Notes under the pieces: model-generated
Databases searched by the model: none
What the model saw: only the letters and a program-made list of their open reading frames with translations
What the model was told of the DNA's origin: nothing
Assembly (NCBI GenBank): GCA_041675005.1
Contig: JBAYUQ010000001.1
Location: 310,001-374,000, forward strand
DNA length: 64,000 nt
Source of the DNA: PGYR01 sp041675005
GTDB lineage: Bacteria > Bacteroidota > Ignavibacteria > Kapaibacteriales > UBA2268
Direction: 5' to 3'
Made by a program: the position numbers and the translations under genes
Shown here: piece by piece, positions 8,644 to 18,100 of the stretch
How positions within the stretch are numbered: the first letter of the stretch is position 1
How the letters are laid out: each line of letters begins with the position of its first letter

Positions 8644-9204
8644 TTATTTAACCCTTTCTATATACGAATCAGTAGATGTATCAACTTTAATCATATCACC
8701 TTGATTCACAAATAGAGGAACTTGAATTTCTGCACCAGTTTCTAGAGTTGCTGGCTTCAAAGTATTGCTAGTCGAATCACCTTTGAACCCAGGCTCAGTC
8801 ATAGTGACTTCTAAGTTAATATGCTGTGGTATTTCGGCAGATAAGACTGTATCTCCTTCGAATGCTAATTGACAAATCTCACTTTCTTTCAAGTATTTAA
8901 TTTGATCTCCAAGCATTCTCTTGTCTAGAGGAATTTGCTCATAAGTTACATTGCTCATGAACACATAATTATCACCTTCAATGTATAAAAATTGGTAAGG
9001 TCTTTTCTCTATTCTTACCATTTCTATACTTGAACCAGAATTGTATGTGTGCTCTTTTTGTTTTCCAGAGTCAATATCTCTCATTTTGACCTTATAAAAC
9101 GCACCACCTTTACCTGGTTTTCGGAATTCTACATCTGTTATTTGGCATATATTGCCTTCATAACGCATGTATCCACCTTTGTATAAGTCTGTAGTATCTG
9201 CCAC
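8644..9204 (-). CDS. efp: translation elongation factor P
   Basis: A 186-residue EF-P, which binds between the P and E sites of stalled ribosomes and promotes peptide bond formation at polyproline stretches. The loop that carries the modified residue in other species is RKPGKGGAF, with the lysine at K32, so a lysine-modifying pathway (for example EpmAB-like) or an unmodified Lys is expected. The frame extends upstream into the tRNA, but the GTG at 9204, preceded by an AAGGTG ribosome-binding site, gives the family length and the normal N-terminus. It lies 31 nt downstream of tRNA-Cys and is probably co-transcribed with it. Confidence 0.95.
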   Translation of the reverse strand: MADTTDLYKGGYMRYEGNICQITDVEFRKPGKGGAFYKVKMRDIDSGKQKEHTYNSGSSIEMVRIEKRPYQFLYIEGDNYVFMSNVTYEQIPLDKRMLGDQIKYLKESEICQLAFEGDTVLSAEIPQHINLEVTMTEPGFKGDSTSNTLKPATLETGAEIQVPLFVNQGDMIKVDTSTDSYIERVK

Positions 9205-9235
9205 ATTTACACCTTTTATATAGTTTGTTTTTTTT

Positions 9236-9309
9236 TGGAGGTGCCGAACGGACTCGAACCGCCGTACGAGGTTTTGCAGACCTCTGCCTAACCACTCGGC
9301 CACGGCACC
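9236..9309 (-). tRNA. tRNA-Cys (GCA)
   Basis: A full cloverleaf can be folded on the minus strand. The acceptor stem is GGTGCCG/CGGCACC, the anticodon arm has a GAGGT/ACCTC stem, the loop CTGCAAA gives anticodon GCA, and the T-loop is GTTCGAA. The discriminator base is T, as expected for tRNA-Cys, and the CCA end is encoded. A strong promoter lies just upstream. Confidence 0.96.
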
Positions 9310-9325
9310 TTAAAAATATAGATTA

Positions 9326-9357
9326 CAAAATTAATTCTTAATTCTGAATATTGCAAA
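9326..9357 (-). promoter_or_regulatory. Bacteroidota-type housekeeping promoter of tRNA-Cys-efp
   Basis: On the minus strand a -33 TTTG (9357-9354) is separated by exactly 20 nt from a -7 TAATTTTG (9333-9326). This fits the Bacteroidota consensus TTTG-N19-21-TAnnTTTG fully. The expected start point is only about 12 nt before the tRNA 5' end. Confidence 0.75.
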
Positions 9358-9376
9358 AACTGTTTACAAATATATG

Positions 9377-10060
9377 CTATTTTAATAGATCTGGACGAAG
9401 TTTTTCTGTTTTTTCTCTAGCCGATTTTTCTTGCCATTCCCTAACTAATTTATGATTTCCACTAGTAAGTACTTCTGGAACTTTCATTCCTTTATACTCA
9501 GCTGGACGTGTGTATTGTGGTGATTCAAGCAATCCATCCATGTGAGAATCAGTTAGTGCACTTTCGCTGTCACCTAAAGCACCAGGGATTAATCTAGTAA
9601 TTGCATCTGCAATTATTAATGTTGGTAGCTCTCCACCTGATAGAACAAAATCACCAACTGAAATTTCTCTTGTTATTAAACTATCTCGAATTCTTTGGTC
9701 TATACCTTTATACCTACCCGATAATATCATTATGTTCTTTTTTAATGATAATTCATTTGCTAAACTCTGATTGAATAACTCACCTTCTGGAGTAACGAAT
9801 ATAATTTCATCATATTCTCTTTCATCTTTGAGTTTATTTATACAATCGAACACTGGTTGACATTTGATTAACATACCGGCTCCACCACCATAAGGTGTAT
9901 CGTCTATATGCCCGAATTTATTATCAGAATAATCATGTAGATTATGAATATGAAATTCAACTAAGTCCTTCTCTTGCCCAATTCGGAGTATTCCAGTATT
10001 CAAAACAGATGTCAATGATTCTGGAAGTGATGATAAAAAATCGAATCTGATTGCAGACAT
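9377..10060 (-). CDS. trmD: tRNA (guanine-N1-)-methyltransferase
   Basis: A 227-residue SPOUT methyltransferase that makes m1G37 next to the anticodon, using S-adenosylmethionine. The knotted cofactor-binding region is well conserved: GRYKGIDQRI followed by SVGDFVLSGGELP. The N-terminal DDTPYGGGAGM motif is intact. It starts 1 nt after the rimM stop. Its last genes in the run are mscS, dtd and rimM upstream, with no rpsP or rplS partner, unlike the classical rpsP-rimM-trmD-rplS operon. Confidence 0.96.
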   Translation of the reverse strand: MSAIRFDFLSSLPESLTSVLNTGILRIGQEKDLVEFHIHNLHDYSDNKFGHIDDTPYGGGAGMLIKCQPVFDCINKLKDEREYDEIIFVTPEGELFNQSLANELSLKKNIMILSGRYKGIDQRIRDSLITREISVGDFVLSGGELPTLIIADAITRLIPGALGDSESALTDSHMDGLLESPQYTRPAEYKGMKVPEVLTSGNHKLVREWQEKSAREKTEKLRPDLLK

Positions 10061-10061
10061 A

Positions 10062-10580
10062 TTACATTTCCAAATCCATTAATCCATCCATTAGCTCAAT
10101 TCTAATCTCTTTCTTTTCAATATCAACTGATTTTATAACATCATCAATTACTGGTAGAGGAATCTCTGCCGTTTCGGTTCTCATTATCCATACATCATTA
10201 GCTGGCAATTCCATAATATCTACTATTTCGCCTAATAATTCATTATTTTGTATATTATAGACCTTACATCCTGCCAATTCATGATCGATATATGTGTTCT
10301 TTCTTCTATTAACGTCAGTTTTGAGTACAAAAAGTCCATGCTCCCGAAGAGCATTTGCATCAGCATCGCTATCAATTTCTTTTAATTTCAAATTGCCGTT
10401 CTTTTGATATTTTTTGAATTGAGTTAATCGGAATTTACGAGCAAACTGCTCAGAATATCCAATCTTTACATCAATATCACTACTAACGCTTTCAATTGCC
10501 TTAGGTATGTCAATGACTATCATTTCACCTTTGTAGCCTTTAGTTTTGACTATTACACCAACTAAAATATATTCGCTCAT
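10062..10580 (-). CDS. rimM: 16S rRNA processing protein RimM
   Basis: A 172-residue ribosome maturation factor that assists assembly of the 30S head. The N-terminal part (ILVGVIVKTKGYKGEMIV) matches the RimM reductive beta-barrel domain, and the C-terminal PRC-barrel shows the typical LAGCKVYN, LLGEIVDIMELPANDVW and LPVIDDVIKSVD pieces. It overlaps the dtd gene by 4 bp and is followed by trmD after 1 nt. Confidence 0.93.
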   Translation of the reverse strand: MSEYILVGVIVKTKGYKGEMIVIDIPKAIESVSSDIDVKIGYSEQFARKFRLTQFKKYQKNGNLKLKEIDSDADANALREHGLFVLKTDVNRRKNTYIDHELAGCKVYNIQNNELLGEIVDIMELPANDVWIMRTETAEIPLPVIDDVIKSVDIEKKEIRIELMDGLMDLEM

Positions 10581-11017
10581 TTTTCTATCTCTATTGTAAC
10601 TGGGCCATCGTTGACTAATGATACTTTCATATCGGCTCCGAATATTCCAGTTTCGATTTTTAAATTAGATTCTGTTTTTAATTTCTTTACAAAGTTATCA
10701 AATAATGGTTCAGAAATATCAGGTTTTGCTGCATTTATAAAACTTGGTCTGTACCCTTTCTTGCAATCTGCATAAAGTGTAAAGTTAGGAACTACTAGTA
10801 TATCTCCACTAATATCAGTAACTGATAGATTCATTTTGTTCTCTGAATCATTGAATATACGTAAATTTACTAACTTATTAACTAGCCAATTAATTTCAAT
10901 TTCAGAATCAGATTCCTTGGCTCCAAAAAGCACTAGTAATCCATTGTTTATGCTACCTACTAATTCTTTATTTACTCCGACCTTAGCTTGTAAGACTCTT
11001 TGTATAATTAATTTCAT
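10577..11017 (-). CDS. dtd: D-aminoacyl-tRNA deacylase
   Basis: A 146-residue proofreading enzyme that hydrolyses D-amino acids (and glycine on tRNA-Ala) from mischarged tRNA. Recognisable parts are MKLIIQRVLQAKV at the start, the catalytic-loop region NFTLYADCKKGYRPSF (usually SQFTL; here NFTL with Pro before it) and the cross-subunit GPVTIEIE motif at the C-terminus. The substitution in the SQxT motif is worth noting. It starts 1 nt downstream of the mscS stop. Confidence 0.92.
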   Translation of the reverse strand: MKLIIQRVLQAKVGVNKELVGSINNGLLVLFGAKESDSEIEINWLVNKLVNLRIFNDSENKMNLSVTDISGDILVVPNFTLYADCKKGYRPSFINAAKPDISEPLFDNFVKKLKTESNLKIETGIFGADMKVSLVNDGPVTIEIEK

Positions 11018-12643
11018 CTAATTGTACTCATCTTTATATTTATTTTTTCTACCAGAAACAAATGCAGTAGCTTTATTGAAAAATGTTTCTCTATCATCAG
11101 TATATTTGGGAGTTAATGATTCCGAACCAGGAATTTCTTCTATATGAAGGGTCGTTGTTGGGAATGCAAACCTAACGTTCAATTCGTTAGCTAGTCTGAT
11201 TGATTCAAGCATAAATTCTTGGCGAGCTTTTAATTCTTGTGACCAATTTTCAACTTCAAAGAAAATATATACTAGTATGTTTAACGAACTAGGTCCAAAA
11301 TCATTTAAACTAATTTCATAGGGATCATTTTTTGTTTTAGGATGTTCTTTGACTATTTCTCTCAACCCCGTAACATAAGCATCTATCAAATCTGGAGGGG
11401 TGTCATATGTTAATCCGATTTGAGTTCGGTACCTTCTAAGTCTTCTTCTTCCCATATTATCAATTTTTAAATCTGCCAGAATACCATTCGGTACTGAAAT
11501 TACGGAATTATGAAAAGTCCTAATCCGAGTAGACCTAACTCTGATTTCCTCTACAACACCTTCACCACCATCGAATACAATCCAGTCGCCAACCTCAAAC
11601 GGTGAGTCAGTATAAATAGTAATTGAACCGAAAAAATTCTTCAATGTATCTTGAGCAGCTAGTGCTAATGCCAGACCTCCAACAGAGGCTCCAGCTAGAA
11701 GGGGAGTAATCTCTACACCCATAACTGATAAAACATATAGTAACCCAAGAATAACAATTATTATCTTTATTACTTTTTGAACTAATGGGATTAATTGGTC
11801 ATCTACAGTAGTCTCAGTTTTAGAAGCAAGTACTGAATAAAAGTCAGCAATTAAATCAGATGAACGATACACTATTAATGTAATAGTAATAGGGAATAGA
11901 GCTTTTACAATATTTGCTACCCAAACATTAATTGAAATTGGAATTTCTAACAAAGGTAAAAATGCTGAGAGCATGGATATAACAATAAGAAAGCTAATTG
12001 GATTCGAAATGGGGTCTATGTATTTAACTATAACCGGCGAGTTTTTAAGTACCTTCCTTAATACTTTTACAAGGAAATATCCAATTATCCAACTTACGAA
12101 TTTATATACTATAAGAGCAATTATAATAAAGATTAAAAAACCAACATACTTCCATATCGCCATACCCATTACTCTTGATTTCATCGAATCTGGTATATGT
12201 TCTTTGAATCCTAAAGATTCCATTGGAAATGTTTCAGAGTATAAATCTGTTATATTCTCTACGGTTTCTTTAGAATAAAGCCAATTCTTGTCAATCTTCC
12301 TCAAATAAATTTCAGGAACAGATTTGAAAGGTGTGAAAATAAATTTGTTTTGGGTTTTGTCTTTATAATTAGGACTATCTGGTATTTCTTCTATTATGAC
12401 AAATAAACCCCTTGCATCTAAAATCTTCTTAAGTTTAATTGCTAATTCTTGCGAGTGCTTGTCACCATTATTTTCTATGTTTAGGGTGGTTGCTGCAATT
12501 TCAGGTTTATAGTTATCCTTTTGTAAATACTTAAGATGCGTCTCCATTGTTTTTCGTGGAGATAGTGTCAATTCATCAACATTCTGAGCTGATAAGCCTA
12601 CCGAAAAGAGTAAGAAAGTAGCAATTACAATAAAATTCTTCAT
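11018..12643 (-). CDS. MscS-family mechanosensitive ion channel with exported N-terminal domain
   Basis: A 541-residue small-conductance channel homologue. A signal peptide (FIVIATFLLFSVGLSAQ) leads into a ~110-residue periplasmic part, then several membrane helices. The pore helix and MscS beta domain are clear: GGLALALAAQDTLKNFFGS, then GDWIVFDGGEGVVEEI and VPNGILA. It is about twice the size of E. coli MscS and resembles the larger MscK/YnaI-like forms. I place the start at the ATG at 12643; an in-frame ATG at 12658 is equally possible. It heads a run with dtd, rimM and trmD, an unusual partner for translation genes. Confidence 0.9.
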   Translation of the reverse strand: MKNFIVIATFLLFSVGLSAQNVDELTLSPRKTMETHLKYLQKDNYKPEIAATTLNIENNGDKHSQELAIKLKKILDARGLFVIIEEIPDSPNYKDKTQNKFIFTPFKSVPEIYLRKIDKNWLYSKETVENITDLYSETFPMESLGFKEHIPDSMKSRVMGMAIWKYVGFLIFIIIALIVYKFVSWIIGYFLVKVLRKVLKNSPVIVKYIDPISNPISFLIVISMLSAFLPLLEIPISINVWVANIVKALFPITITLIVYRSSDLIADFYSVLASKTETTVDDQLIPLVQKVIKIIIVILGLLYVLSVMGVEITPLLAGASVGGLALALAAQDTLKNFFGSITIYTDSPFEVGDWIVFDGGEGVVEEIRVRSTRIRTFHNSVISVPNGILADLKIDNMGRRRLRRYRTQIGLTYDTPPDLIDAYVTGLREIVKEHPKTKNDPYEISLNDFGPSSLNILVYIFFEVENWSQELKARQEFMLESIRLANELNVRFAFPTTTLHIEEIPGSESLTPKYTDDRETFFNKATAFVSGRKNKYKDEYN

Positions 12644-12690
12644 AAACAGTTTCAACATTTTAATAATATGATTAACAAAGTTATCCAAAA

Positions 12691-12706
12691 TTTATTAGTT
12701 TTGTAA
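12691..12706 (+). promoter_or_regulatory. candidate promoter element of nuoC
   Basis: TTTATTAGTTTTGTAA contains TAGTTTTG, a match to the -7 TAnnTTTG element. The identical 16-mer occurs upstream of hflX at exactly the same distance from the ATG (22 nt between). No -33 TTTG is present at the usual spacing. Confidence 0.55.
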
Positions 12707-12728
12707 AAAACAAACAAGAAAAATCAAA

Positions 12729-13262
12729 ATGGCACTTTCTAAAGAAACAATACTAAGCGTTATCAGTAAAGTAACTGAAGACATTGAAATATACGAACAT
12801 AGAGGTCAATTATCTCTTACAGTTCCGAAAAATAAAATTGTAGAAGTTGCAGCAGCATTGAAAGCTGATGAAACGACTAAGTTTAATCATTTAGTTGACA
12901 TTACAGCTATTGATTGGTTGAAACCAGAAAATAGATTTGATGTGGTTTATTTTGTTAACTCTTTAGATTATAACTTTAAACTTAGACTTAAAGTGAAAGT
13001 TGACGAATCTGATTTGACTTGTCCTACTGTTACTGACGTTTGGCCATCTGCTAATTGGTACGAAAGAGAAACATTTGATATGTATGGAGTTAAGTTTGAA
13101 GGTCATCCTGGTCTAAGAAGATTCTACATGCCTGAAGATTATAATGATCCAGAAACTGGTGAATCTTTACACCCACTAAGAAAAGATTTTCCTTTGATGG
13201 GAATTCCTGGTACATTGCCATTACCTCCATATCCTGAAAAATATGGTGATACTAAAGACTAA
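12729..13262 (+). CDS. nuoC: NADH-quinone oxidoreductase subunit C
   Basis: A 177-residue 30-kDa-subunit homologue, part of the hydrophilic arm of respiratory complex I. The family signature is present (WYERETFDMYGVKFEGHP followed by LRRFYMPEDY). The C-terminus ends shortly after LRKDFPLMGIPG, so it is not a NuoCD fusion. None of the other thirteen subunits flank it; the neighbours are mscS and an unknown exported protein. The rest of complex I must be encoded elsewhere, or this is an isolated copy. Confidence 0.93.
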   Translation: MALSKETILSVISKVTEDIEIYEHRGQLSLTVPKNKIVEVAAALKADETTKFNHLVDITAIDWLKPENRFDVVYFVNSLDYNFKLRLKVKVDESDLTCPTVTDVWPSANWYERETFDMYGVKFEGHPGLRRFYMPEDYNDPETGESLHPLRKDFPLMGIPGTLPLPPYPEKYGDTKD

Positions 13263-13765
13263 TTTGGTCTATAGTCTCTACTATATGGTATTAATTTCCA
13301 AGGATATTTATCTATTTCTGTGAATTTGATTTCTGGATTGGATAGAGTATTGTCAATGAATATATAACTAAAAAACCCAACTATTGCCCCCAAAGCACCT
13401 CCGACATAATAGTTTGGTTCATCGCTACTGCCTATAGTAATTGCGGCTGCTCCTATACCAAGCACCCCACTAATGACATAAGGACTAGCTCCAGTAAATG
13501 ATCCAGGAATAACTACACTGTCACACAAATCATTTTCGATTTGTATCGTCTTGTGAGAAGCAGAGGAAGTTGGAGTTTTAGGTAACCGCTTAAGAAGCTC
13601 AATTTTATTAGAATCAACACTTATTAACTCTCCTTTTAATACTTCGTTACTTTTTGTGTAAATTTCAACATTAGAACCTTTCACCTGAGTAAATGCGATA
13701 GAATTTGATAAATAAAAAATAATAGAAGTCGTTAGGAATAATCTTAATAACATTGTTTGAGACAT
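13259..13765 (-). CDS. exported protein of unknown function, Gly-rich membrane segment
   Basis: A 168-residue protein not assigned to a family. An N-terminal signal peptide (about residues 1-27) is followed by a short beta-rich domain containing SNEVLKGELISVDSNKIEL, which reads like a small SH3/Sm-like barrel. Then come a Gly/Ala-rich hydrophobic stretch (about 96-140) able to form two membrane helices and a charged tail ending in YSRDYRPN. Its stop codon overlaps the nuoC stop by 2 bp in a convergent arrangement, and its 5' end abuts the hflX promoter. Confidence 0.6.
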   Translation of the reverse strand: MSQTMLLRLFLTTSIIFYLSNSIAFTQVKGSNVEIYTKSNEVLKGELISVDSNKIELLKRLPKTPTSSASHKTIQIENDLCDSVVIPGSFTGASPYVISGVLGIGAAAITIGSSDEPNYYVGGALGAIVGFFSYIFIDNTLSNPEIKFTEIDKYPWKLIPYSRDYRPN

Positions 13766-13780
13766 TTATTAGTTTTGTAA
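13765..13780 (+). promoter_or_regulatory. candidate promoter element of hflX operon
   Basis: The same 16-mer as upstream of nuoC, including TAGTTTTG (13770-13777), ends 22 nt before the hflX ATG. The exact repetition of both sequence and spacing argues that this is a functional -7 region. It should drive the six-gene hflX-mfd-tsaB-purB-lysC-lysA run. Confidence 0.6.
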
Positions 13781-13802
13781 TTACGAAAAATACGAAAAAA
13801 AT

Positions 13803-15104
13803 ATGTCAATAGTAGAAAAATTAATAGATGTAACCAAAAAGCCCGAAAGAGCAGTAACAATAGCCGTATTCAAAAAAGGGGGAGATAGAGAAATGTCTTA
13901 CGAACTTTTTAATGAATTAGAATTACTTGCTGAAACTGCTGGTGCTGAAGTTGTAGAGTCATTTCATCAAGAACTGAATAGACCTATTGGAGCAACATAT
14001 ATTGGAAAAGGAAAATTAGCTGAAATAAAAGAATATGCGAAAGAGAATAAGATTGTTTTAGCTATCTTTGATGATGAACTAAGTCCCGTACAAATTAGAA
14101 ACTTAGAGAAAGAACTTGAGATTAAAGTTCTTGATAGAAGTGGACTAATTCTAGATATTTTTGCACAGCGAGCTCAGACGAGTGAGGCAAAAACTCAAGT
14201 CGAACTAGCTCAAATGCAATATTTAATGCCAAGACTAACTCGTATGTGGACTCACCTTTCCAAACAATATGGTGGCGGTATTGGAACTAGGGGGCCTGGA
14301 GAAACTCAGATTGAGGTTGATAGAAGGTTAATCCGTACTAGAATAGAACGCCTAAAAGATAAATTAAAAGTTATAGAAACGCAAAGTGACCAAAAAAGAA
14401 GGTCTAGAGGGAATGTACCAACATTTGCATTAGTTGGATATACCAATGCTGGTAAATCTACTTTGATGAAAGCGATTACAGAAGCAGATGTTTATATAGA
14501 GAATAAACTATTTGCAACACTTGATACTACTACAAGAAAGTTTAGTTTACCTAGTGGACAAGACTCAATTCTCAGTGATACAGTTGGGTTTATCCGTAAA
14601 ATCCCAAGTCATTTAGTTGCTTCTTTTAGAAGTACTTTAGCTGAAGCTAGAGAAGCAGATTTTATTATTCATGTTGTTGATATTTCTCATAAATACTTTG
14701 CAGAACATATTAAAACAGTTGATACAACTCTGGCAAAATTAAAAATTACTGACAAGCCAGTACTACAAGTCTTCAATAAAATTGATCTACTTGATGAATT
14801 AGAAATGGTAAAAGTTTATCAAGATCAATATCCTGATAGTATATTCGTAAGTGCTTCTAAAAATATGAATATAGAGACATTACTTAATAAATTTCAAGAG
14901 CTCTATGACAGAAGTAGTAATAATTTTAGAATTTTCTTACCTTATGAACAAGCGAGTTTAATTCAAAAACTCTTCGCATTAACAGAGATAGTAGAACAAA
15001 ATGATGATGATACTGGTTCTTATTACAATTTAAAAATACAAGATGAAAACTTATTCCATTTTAAAAATATATTCGAACAGTTTATAGTTGAAGATGAAAA
15101 ATAG
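13803..15104 (+). CDS. hflX: ribosome-associated GTPase HflX
   Basis: A 433-residue GTPase that binds the 50S subunit and splits stalled or hibernating ribosomes under stress. It has the HflX N-terminal domain, the linker motif GTRGPGETQIEVDRR, then a canonical G domain: G1 GYTNAGKST (212-220), G2 region FATLDTTTRKF, G3 DTVGFIRKIPSHL (about 259) and G4 NKIDLL. The C-terminal part after the G5 SASKN motif is about 90 residues. Its end overlaps the mfd start by 11 bp. Confidence 0.95.
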   Translation: MSIVEKLIDVTKKPERAVTIAVFKKGGDREMSYELFNELELLAETAGAEVVESFHQELNRPIGATYIGKGKLAEIKEYAKENKIVLAIFDDELSPVQIRNLEKELEIKVLDRSGLILDIFAQRAQTSEAKTQVELAQMQYLMPRLTRMWTHLSKQYGGGIGTRGPGETQIEVDRRLIRTRIERLKDKLKVIETQSDQKRRSRGNVPTFALVGYTNAGKSTLMKAITEADVYIENKLFATLDTTTRKFSLPSGQDSILSDTVGFIRKIPSHLVASFRSTLAEAREADFIIHVVDISHKYFAEHIKTVDTTLAKLKITDKPVLQVFNKIDLLDELEMVKVYQDQYPDSIFVSASKNMNIETLLNKFQELYDRSSNNFRIFLPYEQASLIQKLFALTEIVEQNDDDTGSYYNLKIQDENLFHFKNIFEQFIVEDEK

Positions 15105-18100
15105 CAATTACTTAGAAATATTATTTAGTGAAATAGAACCTTTCAATAGATTGATTTCTAAGATAAAAGGTGGAAATGAAAAAGTTAATATAAAGCATTT
15201 GAATGGATCTTCAATTTCTTTAATGATTGACTATCTTCAAAGATCTATTAGTAGACCAGTTATTATTATCTCTAAAAATGCTGAATTATTAGAAGATATA
15301 GCATTTGATTTTGATAGTTTTTTTCAAAATCACTCAGTTTCCAACTTAATAGAAAAGACTCATCATGGAATTAATCAGGAAACGGAATCACATTATGGTA
15401 AGTTAATAGATGCACTAGGAAAATTTGAAGATAAAAACTTTGTAGCTCTTTGTACTCCTAATGTATTCGTAACTAAAGTACCCGATAAATCAAATATAAC
15501 TGAAAATAAGACTACACTTTCTAAAGGTCAGACGATTAACTTCGAAGATTTTAAGAATCAACTCGCCTACAATGGCTTCGAAAGGGAGAATTACGTAGCT
15601 AAACAAGGGCAATTTGCTGTTCGAGGTGGTATATTAGATATTTACCCTATTTCATTCAAAAACCCTATAAGAATTGAATTCTGGGGTAATGAGATAGACT
15701 CTATAAGAGAGTTCGTTGTTTCAAATCAGCGCAGCATAAAAGAATACGATGAAATCAATTTCATTTCAAAAGTATTCCATTCTATGAATACTGAAAGAAC
15801 TGGTGATTTATTCGGATATATACCTGATAATGCAATTATACTACAGTTTGAAAAAGAAAATCTATCGACTGATGAACATGAGTTTATAATCCCAGACAAT
15901 TTCACGATAATCAATGTTAACACATTGGATAATAGTGATATTAAAGTAAATATCAAAGAGCAGAATAATTTTAATTCTTCTATTAAGCAATTCACTAAGC
16001 ATCTTCAAGAACAGACTATTAAAGGTATCAATATAATAATTTGTGCCGATGGTAAGATTCATCTCGCTAGAATAAAAGAGTTAATTCATGATGCTTTAAT
16101 TATGGATGATGATTCTGATTATGCAAGTCCCGAACAAACATCAAACAATATACTTTGGTTAGATAAGACTATATCTCAGGGATTTAGTGTATCTGACTCA
16201 AATATTTGTATTTATACCGAGCATCAATTATTCAATCGTCACAGAAATGTAACTACACGTTCATCAGAAAATGCGAAGTTTTCACTAGATGAATTGAAGC
16301 AACTGAATATAGGTGATTTCGTAATCCACGATGATAAAGGAGTAGGAAGATTCGAAGGATTTAGGACCGTTGAAATTGGTGGAAGCAAGCAAGATTGTAT
16401 TCAGCTCGCCTTCCAAGGTGGAGATAAACTTTATGTAAATCTAAACTATATAAAGAAAATTCATAAATACTCCGCAAGTGAGGGAGAATTACCTAGACTG
16501 AGTAAACTTGGTAGTACCGAGTGGGCTAGAAAGAAAGCCAAAATTAAAAAGAAAGTTAAGGATATTTCGAGAAGTTTAATTGCACTTTATGCAAAAAGAA
16601 AACTTCAAAAAGGATTTATGTTTGATGAAGATAATGTTTGGCAGAAAGAATTCGAAGCTTCATTTATATATGAAGATACACCTGACCAAATGAAAGCCAC
16701 AAAAGAAATCAAAGTGGATATGGAATCTGAAAACCCAATGGATAGACTAATTTGTGGGGATGTCGGTTTTGGTAAAACAGAAGTGGCTATTAGAGCAGCA
16801 TTCAAAGCAGTTCAGTCTGGGAAACAAGTTGCAATACTTGTACCAACAACAATTTTAGCACAGCAACACTATATGTCCTTCAAAGATAGAATGAATAAAT
16901 ATCCTGTATCTGTTGATGTACTATCCAGGTTTAGAACCAAGAAAGAACAAACAAAAATTTTAGAAAGACTTAAAGAAGGTAAAGTTGATATACTAATAGG
17001 CACACATAGAATTCTAAGTAAAGATATAGAATTCAAGAATTTGGGTCTTTTAGTTATTGATGAAGAACAGAGATTTGGTGTCGGGGCAAAGGAAAAATTA
17101 CGTAATGTACGTGAAACACTTGATACTCTTACACTAACTGCTACTCCTATTCCTAGAACTCTAAATTTCTCACTTATGGGTGCAAGAGATTTGAGTATTA
17201 TTGAAACTCCCCCAAGAAACAGGCTTCCAGTTCAGACAGAGATTGTAGAATGGAATCTGGATGAAATAACTGATATAATTGACGAAGAGATAAAAAGAGA
17301 AGGCCAAGTTTTCTTCGTAAATGACACAGTACAAGATTTGGAAGATATTTTTACTAAGATGAAAATGCTTTTACCAAGTGTTAGGTTTAGTATTGCTCAT
17401 GGACAAATGAAATCGACTGAATTAGAAAGAATAATGCAAGATTTCATAGCCGGAAAATCTGATGTATTACTAACCACCAAAATAGTTGAATCTGGATTGG
17501 ATATTCCCAATGCAAATACAATGATTATCAATAATGCACATAATTTTGGTCTTGCAGAGTTGTATCAATTGCGTGGTAGAGTTGGTAGAGGGAATATACA
17601 GGCATTTTGTTACTTATCTGTACCTGCATCCAAAAAGCTAAATGAAACGGCACTTAAAAGATTAAAAGCAATTGAAGAGTTCACTGAACTTGGAAGTGGT
17701 TTTAATTTATCTCTAAGGGATATGGAAATCCGTGGTGCAGGTAACTTATTAGGAGCAGAACAGAGCGGTGCCATCTACGATATTGGGTTTGAGCTTTATC
17801 AAAAAATTCTAGAAGAAGCTGTTAATGAATTGAAAGTAGATGAGTTTAAGCATGTATTTGACCAATCAGAACAAGACATAACAGATTTATTCGCTAATGA
17901 GGAAATATCTATAGAGTTAGATGAAGATGCATTTCTTCCTGAAAACTATATCAAATCGGATACAGATAGATTTGGATATTATAAGAAATTATATAACATC
18001 AAGTCAAACACACAATTACAAGATTTGCGTCAAGAAATGATTGATAAATTCGGAAAACTTCCAAAAGAAACCGAGAACTTATTATTTGTAGTGAAGCTGC

